Below the pieces are notes generated by a model that saw only the letters and a list, made by a program, of their open reading frames with translations, had not been told where the DNA came from and did not search any database. Of a DNA stretch of 11,446 bases, positions 6,478 through 11,446 are shown in pieces. Source of the DNA: Candidatus Symbiothrix sp. (GTDB taxonomy: Bacteria; Bacteroidota; Bacteroidia; Bacteroidales; Azobacteroidaceae); NCBI GenBank assembly GCA_031284765.1, contig JAITXK010000111.1, positions 1 to 11,446 on the forward strand. The letters run 5' to 3'. The position numbers and the translations under genes are program-made. Each line of letters begins with the position of its first letter. Position 1 is the first letter of the stretch.

Positions 6478-8145
6478 ATGGACGAAAAAATAAAAATCTA
6501 CTGCAAAAACAATCAAAAGCATCAGGAGTTTAGGACGGGAGTAAGTCTCTTGGAAATTTACCAGGTAATGGACATCCAACTGTCAGGTCAGGTAATGTGT
6601 GCTGCCGTCAATAATAAAATGGAATCACTTCAATTTGTATGCTATAAACCGAAGGACATCGAATTTATTGGAATGGACCACCCTTCGGGCATGCGAACTT
6701 ATGTGCGATCGCTATGTTTTATATTGGCGAAAGCCATTCACGATTTGTTTCCCAAAAGAAAACTGTATTTCGAACATGCGCTCTCGAAAGGCTACTATTG
6801 CAAGGTGGAAAACGATTGTGAGCTAACCTCGGAAGACGTGGAGTGCATCAAAAAACACATGCAGGAAATTATTGCCGCTGATGTGGCTTTTATCAAACAC
6901 GAACGTCCCACGACCGAAGTCATCGACCTTTTTCGCCAAAAACATACGGAAGACAAGGCTTTGCTTTTACAAACAGTGGGAGAAGCCTACAGCACCTATT
7001 ATTCTTTGGACGACTATGTTGATTATTTTTATGGCTATTTGCTCCCAAGTACCGGTTGGATTTATCTCTTCGATATTGAAAAGAGCCACGAAGGCGTTTT
7101 GTTGCGCATTCCCAATCGTACCAATCTTTCGGAATTAGAACCGTATGTGAATCAAGAAAAGATGTTCGCAGTCTTTCAGGATTTGCGGGTATGGCAAAAA
7201 GCCGTCAGTTTGTCGAATGTGGGCGAACTGAACCGGAGTATTCAGGACGGAACGATTTCAACCTCCCTCCAGATTGCAGAAGTGTTGCAGGAACGGAAAA
7301 TAGCTAAAATTGCCGATGATATTTTCCATAAAGTTACCGAAGGTGTTCGCGTTGTGCTGATTGCAGGGCCTTCTTCTTCGGGAAAAACCACTTTTTGCAA
7401 ACGTTTGCAATTAGAGTTGATGGCCAGCACACTCCATCCCGTCAGCATTTCGTTGGACGATTATTATGTGAACCGGATAGATACGCCTTTGGACGAGAAC
7501 GGAGAATACGATTACGAATCGTTATACGCCATTGATTTGGAAACATTCAACGAAGATTTGCAAAAAGTATTGGCAGGCGAGAAAGTGCCCCTTCCCACCT
7601 ACGATTTTCAAAAAGGCGAACGAGTCTATAGAGGCAACACCGTACAATTAGACCAGCGCTCGATATTGGTCATGGAAGGTATTCACGGCATGAATCCCCT
7701 GCTCGTTCCCCATATTCCCGCAGAAAAGATTTACAAAATCTATGTTTCCGCACTTACTTCCATTTCCCTGGACGACCACAACTGGATTCCGACAACGGAT
7801 AACCGCCTGATACGCAGAATTGTACGCGATTATCAATTTCGAGGTTATTCGGCCAAAGAAACCATTTCCCGTTGGGCATCGGTGCGCAAAGGAGAAGACA
7901 AATGGATTTTCCCGTATCAGGAAAACGCCGATGCAATGTTCAATTCGGCGATGTTGTACGAATTAGCCGCCTTGCGGAAAATGGCCGAGCCGATATTAAA
8001 AGAAGTTACGCAAATGGATGAAGAATATCCGGAAGCGTATCGTTTGTTGAAATTTTTGCACTATTTCAAACCGATTGATAAAGAAGCTTTGCCCAATACC
8101 TCTTTATTGCGAGAATTTGTTGGGGGAAGCAGTTTTTGCTATTAA
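6478..8145 (+). CDS. Nucleoside (uridine) kinase fused to ThrRS-like N-terminal domains
   Basis: This 555-residue protein has three parts. Residues 1-65 resemble a TGS-type ubiquitin-like domain. Residues 70-240 match the second additional domain of threonyl-tRNA synthetase (RSLCFILAKAIHDLFP, then YYCKVEN and the LLPSTGWI segment). Residues 290-490 are a uridine kinase/phosphoribulokinase-type P-loop kinase with Walker A GPSSSGKT (297-304), LDDYY (326-330) and the MEGIHG element (399-404). The kinase part should phosphorylate a nucleoside, probably uridine or cytidine, using ATP or GTP. The fusion is a known architecture in Bacteroidota and Firmicutes. Compared with E. coli ThrRS, the editing-site residues are all replaced (H73 to R77, H77 to F81, C182 to F184, H186 to L188), so aminoacyl-tRNA editing is not expected. 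It is likely transcribed alone or with the START-like and CDF genes downstream (53-base gap). Substrate is inferred from family. Confidence 0.9.
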   Translation: MDEKIKIYCKNNQKHQEFRTGVSLLEIYQVMDIQLSGQVMCAAVNNKMESLQFVCYKPKDIEFIGMDHPSGMRTYVRSLCFILAKAIHDLFPKRKLYFEHALSKGYYCKVENDCELTSEDVECIKKHMQEIIAADVAFIKHERPTTEVIDLFRQKHTEDKALLLQTVGEAYSTYYSLDDYVDYFYGYLLPSTGWIYLFDIEKSHEGVLLRIPNRTNLSELEPYVNQEKMFAVFQDLRVWQKAVSLSNVGELNRSIQDGTISTSLQIAEVLQERKIAKIADDIFHKVTEGVRVVLIAGPSSSGKTTFCKRLQLELMASTLHPVSISLDDYYVNRIDTPLDENGEYDYESLYAIDLETFNEDLQKVLAGEKVPLPTYDFQKGERVYRGNTVQLDQRSILVMEGIHGMNPLLVPHIPAEKIYKIYVSALTSISLDDHNWIPTTDNRLIRRIVRDYQFRGYSAKETISRWASVRKGEDKWIFPYQENADAMFNSAMLYELAALRKMAEPILKEVTQMDEEYPEAYRLLKFLHYFKPIDKEALPNTSLLREFVGGSSFCY

Positions 8146-8198
8146 AAAGGATGGATTATATTGATTTTTGTTGTATCTTGTGCGCAAATTGAAAATCA

Positions 8199-8585
8199 AT
8201 GAAAGTAACACGCGAAAAAATCAATATTGAGTATATATTTAATCAGGCATCGAAAGCCAGTCTGTGGAATTGTTTAAGTACCGCTGACGGCTTATCAGAA
8301 TGGTTTGCAGACCGTGTTTTCAATGAAGATAATCACTTTACTTTCAATTGGAAAGGACATTCTTTGGAAGCCGAATTATTAGGAATAACCCCGTTTGTCT
8401 ATATCCGCTTCCGGTGGACAGATGAAGATGAAGCTACTTATTTTGAATTTCGACTGCATCAAGCTGAATTGACTAACGATATTATGTTGGAGATTACCGA
8501 TTTTGCAGAAGAAGGTGGAAAAGACGATGTTGTCTCGCTTTGGGATACGCAAATAAAAACTTTGAAGCGAAAATTAGGTGTTTGA
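8199..8585 (+). CDS. START-like (SRPBCC superfamily) domain protein
   Basis: The 128-residue protein resembles the short START-like/AHSA1-type proteins of Bacteroidota, which fold as a helix-grip with a hydrophobic cavity. Supporting segments are the N-terminal strand followed by the helix with LWNCLSTADGLSEWF (22-36), central strands (FTFNWKG, VYIRFRW) and the long C-terminal helix WDTQIKTLKRKLGV (115-128). There is no signal peptide, so it is cytoplasmic. The ligand and role are unknown. The stop is 8 bases before the chosen start of the CDF transporter, indicating co-transcription. A weak -7-like TATCTTG lies at 8174-8180, without a matching -33. Confidence 0.75.
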   Translation: MKVTREKINIEYIFNQASKASLWNCLSTADGLSEWFADRVFNEDNHFTFNWKGHSLEAELLGITPFVYIRFRWTDEDEATYFEFRLHQAELTNDIMLEITDFAEEGGKDDVVSLWDTQIKTLKRKLGV

Positions 8586-8593
8586 GTTATTGT

Positions 8594-9520
8594 ATGGCAG
8601 AAAAAGGGAACAGGGAAAAGATCATGCTCCGCACTTCGTGGATTAGCATTTTTGGTAATACATTTTTATCACTATTAAAAATAGTTATCGGCATTCTGTC
8701 GGGTAGTTTGGCCGTGTTGAGCGATGGATTGGATTCCGCCTCCGATGTGGTAACATCCATTGTGATTTTGATTGCCACGCCGATTATCAGCCGTCCGCCC
8801 AATTCCAAATTCGTTTATGGACAAGAAAAAGCGGAAAATGTGGCTTCAACCATTCTTTCGTTCGTTATCTTTTTCATGGGATGTCAAATGTTTGTGGCAG
8901 CCGTCAACAAAATCATTCACCCCGAAGTAACGCAAATGCCGGCGGTTATTGCCGTTTGGGTAACGGTTATTTCGATTATCGGAAAGTTGCTATTGGCTCT
9001 GTATCAGTTTCAACAAGGGAATAAAGTGGGGTCTTCTATGCTGAAAGCCAATGCTGTGAATATGCGAAACGATGTGATTATTTCCGCCGGAGTGCTGTTG
9101 GGATTGGGCTTCACTTTCTTGTTAAAGCTCCCCATTTTAGACCCGATTCTGGCCTTGTTAATTAGCATATACATTGTATATTCGGCCATCGGCATCTTCA
9201 AAGAAGCGAATGTAGTATTGATGGACGGAGTTTCCGACACTTCCGTCTATGAAAAAATTATCTATGCAGTAGAAAAAATTCCTGAAGCGCATAATCCGCA
9301 TCGCATCCGTTCCCGCCAAATCGGCAATCGTTATACCGTTGTATTGGACATTGAAGTGGACGGCAATCTCTCTCTGACAGAGGCGCATCGCATTGCCCAA
9401 GAGGTAGAAGACAGCATCAAAAGCTCGCTTGATGGTATCTATGATATCGTGGTGCATGTAGAGCCTCTCGGCGATTCGCATTGCGAGGAACGGTACGGCA
9501 TTTGCAAAGAAAATCTATGA
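8594..9520 (+). CDS. Cation diffusion facilitator (CDF) metal efflux protein
   Basis: From ATG at 8594 the product is 308 residues: about six membrane helices (roughly 15-205) followed by a cytoplasmic domain (about 210-295) with the ferredoxin-like metallochaperone look (RYTVVLDIEVDG and IVVHVEPLGD). CDF proteins export divalent metals by proton antiport as dimers. The transmembrane site keeps D47 and D51 in helix 2 (LDSASD) and D160 in helix 5. The position of E. coli YiiP H153 is N156 here, and the loop usually written HPYGHxKAEN reads KFVYGQEKAEN, with Gln77 in place of the common His. This suggests a metal preference other than the classical zinc/iron site. The longer open frame from 8540 would overlap the previous gene by 46 bases, so 8594 is preferred; ATG 8624 (M11) is another option. 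Confidence 0.88.
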   Translation: MAEKGNREKIMLRTSWISIFGNTFLSLLKIVIGILSGSLAVLSDGLDSASDVVTSIVILIATPIISRPPNSKFVYGQEKAENVASTILSFVIFFMGCQMFVAAVNKIIHPEVTQMPAVIAVWVTVISIIGKLLLALYQFQQGNKVGSSMLKANAVNMRNDVIISAGVLLGLGFTFLLKLPILDPILALLISIYIVYSAIGIFKEANVVLMDGVSDTSVYEKIIYAVEKIPEAHNPHRIRSRQIGNRYTVVLDIEVDGNLSLTEAHRIAQEVEDSIKSSLDGIYDIVVHVEPLGDSHCEERYGICKENL

Positions 9521-9535
9521 ACATCCATTATCCGA

Positions 9536-9567
9536 TTTGTTTTCTATCTTAAAAAAGACTAATTTTG
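9536..9567 (+). promoter_or_regulatory. Promoter of the glucosaminidase lipoprotein gene
   Basis: TTTG (9536-9539), a 20-base spacer and TAATTTTG (9560-9567) form an exact Bacteroidota -33/-7 pair. Transcription should begin near 9572, which rules out any start codon upstream of that point and supports the GTG at 9600. Confidence 0.72.
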
Positions 9568-9599
9568 CACCCGATTTAATTTTAGACAATTCATTGCAA

Positions 9600-10232
9600 G
9601 TGAAAATATTCCGTTTTTTAACACTTTTGTCTTTTGTACTCATCGTGTGTACTTCTTGTCGAACATCCGCAAAGTACGCCACCACAACCGACAAATACAT
9701 CCCGATGTACGGTAAAACAACGCATCAAGAACCTCAAAAACCATCCAAAAGCATAGCGGGACGGGGAACAAAAAATGCAGACCAGTTGACGGCTTTTTTC
9801 CTCGTCAATAATCCCAATAGCGACAGAAGCAGCATCCTCCGATTGGCTCGACTTTATATTGCCGAAGCGGGAATCGAAGGTATCAATTCGGATGTTGCCT
9901 TTGTGCAGATGTGTCTTGAAACCGGTTTTCTGACTTTCACGGGTCTTGTCAGTCCCGAAATGCACAATTATTGCGGATTGGGAGCAATCGACGCGGCGCA
10001 CCCCGGCGAATGGTTTCCCAACGAACAAACCGGTGTACGCGCTCATATCCAGCATCTTCACGCTTATGGAACAACCGGACAACTACAGCAAGTCTTGGTT
10101 GATACGCGATACGAATTCGTGCATCCGCGCGGAAAAGCGCCGGAAATTTTCCAACTCGCAGGCACTTGGGCTGCCGATACGAATTATGGCGATAAATTGG
10201 ACCGCTTATTATCGCTATTGGCTCAATATTAA
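9600..10232 (+). CDS. Glucosaminidase-domain lipoprotein (peptidoglycan hydrolase)
   Basis: The chosen GTG start at 9600 gives 210 residues with a lipoprotein-type signal: K2, R5, a hydrophobic core and C17/C20 as candidate lipidated cysteines (neither lipobox is canonical). Residues 70-205 form a glucosaminidase domain of the FlgJ/LytD type. The likely catalytic Glu is E107 in VQMCLETGF (102-110), followed by the HNYCGLGAID block. Such enzymes cleave N-acetylglucosaminyl bonds in peptidoglycan during growth or remodelling. A larger open frame from TTG 9537 exists, but that codon lies inside the -33/-7 promoter, so it cannot be the start of this transcript. The gene ends in a 4-base overlap with the convergent nuclease gene (shared TTAA). 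Family assignment is firm; cell-envelope location is inferred from the signal. Confidence 0.86.
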   Translation: MKIFRFLTLLSFVLIVCTSCRTSAKYATTTDKYIPMYGKTTHQEPQKPSKSIAGRGTKNADQLTAFFLVNNPNSDRSSILRLARLYIAEAGIEGINSDVAFVQMCLETGFLTFTGLVSPEMHNYCGLGAIDAAHPGEWFPNEQTGVRAHIQHLHAYGTTGQLQQVLVDTRYEFVHPRGKAPEIFQLAGTWAADTNYGDKLDRLLSLLAQY

Positions 10233-11236
10233 TTCACAACAAAATCGACAAAAACCGGTAGATGGTCGCTGTAACCGCCCTCGTACTTTCCTCCATGAAA
10301 GGTTTTAAGAGGCCGGATGCCGCCCTGTGTCCGGTCTTCTATCAAAAGAAAACCGGCACGGAAAATCGTTGCGGTGTTTGGCAAAACATGGAGCTGTTTT
10401 TCCGGCTGTAACAAATTGTCGGAAACAATGATTTGGTCTAAGAAATTCCACTCGTTCTGAAATTTATAACTTCCTGTCGGACTGCTTTTCACCATTGAAT
10501 CAAACAAATTGACCAACTGTTTTTTCCCGGTTTGAAGCAAAGTATGCGCTATGCTTCGATCGGTTGGCTCATCATTGAAATCGCCCATAATCAAGATGTT
10601 GGCATTTTGACGAACAGATATCAGACTGTCTGCTTTGGCACGCACAATGGAGGCGACATGGATGCGGTCGGGTTCAGAAGCCGTTTGTCCGCCTCTACGG
10701 GAAGGAAAGTGACAGACGAAAACATCCAAGGTATCGCCTGAAATCACTTTCCCAATGACATGCAGCACATCGCGTGTTTTCTTCCGTTTATTTTTTGGAA
10801 AAACGATGCGGATGTTTTCTTGCGACAGATATTTGAACCGGTCGCGTTGATACATCAAAGCCACATCAATGCCCCGTACATCGGGCGATTCGGTCATAAC
10901 ATATTGATATTTTCGCTGTTTGAGAAGCGAATGGGCAGTCAAATCTTTCATCGCTTGGTCGTTTTCCACTTCGCACAAGCCGATTAATGCCGGTGTTTCC
11001 CATTCGCCAACGGCAGAAATAACTTTCGCCAAGTGATTGAGTTTCGTATAATAACGGTAATTTGACCAGTGCTTTACGCCTTCGGGAGTAAAATCCTCGT
11101 CTTGTTTTTCCGGATCATCAGACGGATCAAACAGGTTTTCTACATTGTAAAACATTACACGAAATGTTTGTTGAGCGGAAATGGAGCATGCACAGACTGA
11201 AAGGAAGAAAAATAGAAGAATTGGATTGGTTTTCAT
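10229..11236 (-). CDS. Secreted endonuclease/exonuclease/phosphatase (EEP) family protein
   Basis: The 335-residue protein starts with a signal peptide (K2, hydrophobic run 5-15, probable cleavage after SISA at 21). The EEP catalytic motifs follow in order: YNVENLFD with N31, GLCEVEN with E89, RGIDVALMY (121-129), CHFPSR with H176, MGDFND with D219 and N221, LDQI with D267, and YSDHLPV with D324 and H325. All metal-binding and catalytic positions of the family seem present. It should be a magnesium-dependent phosphodiesterase acting in the periplasm or outside the cell, perhaps on DNA, RNA or phosphate esters; the substrate cannot be read from sequence. It lies downstream of the aldolase gene but behind a terminator, and I see no clean -33/-7 pair upstream of its start. 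Confidence 0.9.
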   Translation of the reverse strand: MKTNPILLFFFLSVCACSISAQQTFRVMFYNVENLFDPSDDPEKQDEDFTPEGVKHWSNYRYYTKLNHLAKVISAVGEWETPALIGLCEVENDQAMKDLTAHSLLKQRKYQYVMTESPDVRGIDVALMYQRDRFKYLSQENIRIVFPKNKRKKTRDVLHVIGKVISGDTLDVFVCHFPSRRGGQTASEPDRIHVASIVRAKADSLISVRQNANILIMGDFNDEPTDRSIAHTLLQTGKKQLVNLFDSMVKSSPTGSYKFQNEWNFLDQIIVSDNLLQPEKQLHVLPNTATIFRAGFLLIEDRTQGGIRPLKTFHGGKYEGGYSDHLPVFVDFVVN

Positions 11237-11265
11237 AGTTCTGAAATAGTTAGAAAATAATGAAA

Positions 11266-11299
11266 CCGGCTAAAAAAGCCAAACGGTCTTTTTAGCCGG
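11266..11299 (-). terminator. Intrinsic terminator after the fructose-bisphosphate aldolase gene
   Basis: CCGGCTAAAAA (11266-11276) pairs perfectly with TTTTTAGCCGG (11289-11299). The stem extends inward through one A-C mismatch to a 3-bp pairing with an AAAC loop. On the minus strand the hairpin is followed by a U-rich stretch (TTTCATTATTTT). It starts 16 bases after the aldolase stop and separates that gene from the downstream nuclease gene. Confidence 0.82.
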
Positions 11300-11314
11300 C
11301 TTGGGAATAATTAG

Positions 11315-11446
11315 TTACGCTTTACCAGCCGAACCCAACACATTCACCACCTTGTGGCGATAAAGTTTTTTCAACTCTTCGCGGGCAGGTCCTAAATATT
11401 GACGGGGATCGAACCATTCCGGATGCAAGGCGAAGTTTTCGCGGAT
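11315..11446 (-). CDS. fba: Class II fructose-bisphosphate aldolase, C-terminal end (cut by window edge)
   Basis: Only the last 43 codons are visible. The segment WFDPRQYLGPAREELKKLYR and the terminal VLGSAGKA match the C-terminus I remember for class II aldolases of Bacteroidales (DPRKYLGPAR..., VLGSEGK). The enzyme uses a divalent metal, usually zinc, to interconvert fructose-1,6-bisphosphate with two triose phosphates in glycolysis and gluconeogenesis. The metal and substrate residues lie outside the window. A strong hairpin follows the stop. The identification rests on a short tail, but it is distinctive. Confidence 0.85.
   Translation of the reverse strand: MRENFALHPEWFDPRQYLGPAREELKKLYRHKVVNVLGSAGKA

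Noticed and set aside
8131..8198. A separate promoter for the START-like gene (TATCTTG at 8174-8180).
   Set aside because: The -7 match is one base short of the pattern and no TTTG lies at the right distance, so it is not listed as a feature.
8540..8593. Upstream extension of the CDF gene from ATG 8540, overlapping the START-like gene by 46 bases.
   Set aside because: The extra 18 residues look like an out-of-frame reading of the START-like C-terminus, and ATG 8594 fits an 8-base operon gap.
9618..10082. A 154-codon minus-strand open frame opposite the glucosaminidase gene.
   Set aside because: The plus-strand protein has clear domain motifs and a matching promoter; the antisense frame is rich in improbable Cys/Ser/Arg composition and looks like a shadow.

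Overview
The window looks like ordinary chromosome of a Bacteroidota member, most likely order Bacteroidales. The reasons are the Bacteroidota-type promoter elements (TAnnTTTG at -7, TTTG-like at -33) upstream of several genes, the lack of clear Shine-Dalgarno sites, a DUF3822 gene, and an Lrp/AsnC regulator, FKBP lipoprotein and ThrRS-like/uridine-kinase fusion that resemble Bacteroidales proteins recalled from memory. The genus cannot be resolved from sequence alone. I see no tRNA or rRNA gene, insertion sequence, CRISPR array or attachment site, and no gene-free stretch longer than 300 bases.

Left part (1-1894). A leftward block holds, in transcription order, a 33-codon ORF for a single-span membrane peptide (1757-1858, not previously called), a DUF3822 gene (1003-1767), and the N-terminal third of a large phospholipase D-like/SNF2-type helicase (1-1001, running off the left edge). 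The genes overlap or lie 1 bp apart, so they probably form one transcript. This is the most accessory-looking part of the window, because PLD-helicase fusions are frequent in restriction and defence loci. Its function cannot be settled from one third of the protein.

Middle part (1895-6304). A RecD/Dda-like helicase overlaps a lipoprotein gene by 4 bp. This pair converges on a ComF phosphoribosyltransferase gene. Further right, on the minus strand, an FKBP-type peptidyl-prolyl isomerase lipoprotein gene is followed after 1 bp by an Lrp/AsnC regulator, with a strong hairpin terminator after the regulator. The helicase and the leftward block are fired by two face-to-face promoters whose -7 elements each end 4 bases before a start codon, which suggests leaderless mRNAs.

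Right part (6478-11446). On the plus strand lie a nucleoside kinase fused to degenerate threonyl-tRNA-synthetase N-terminal domains, a START-like protein and a cation diffusion facilitator (8-bp gap), then a glucosaminidase lipoprotein with its own canonical promoter. The glucosaminidase shares overlapping stop codons with a convergent secreted endonuclease/exonuclease/phosphatase-family protein. The last 132 bases encode the C-terminus of a class II fructose-bisphosphate aldolase, followed by a hairpin terminator.

Most of the window is housekeeping content. The items most worth checking are the tiny membrane ORF and mirrored leaderless promoters at 1757-1895, the PLD-helicase coupled to DUF3822, the CDF transporter with a changed metal site, and the loss of all four ThrRS editing-site residues in the kinase fusion. 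I found no strong evidence for a wholly new multi-gene system.
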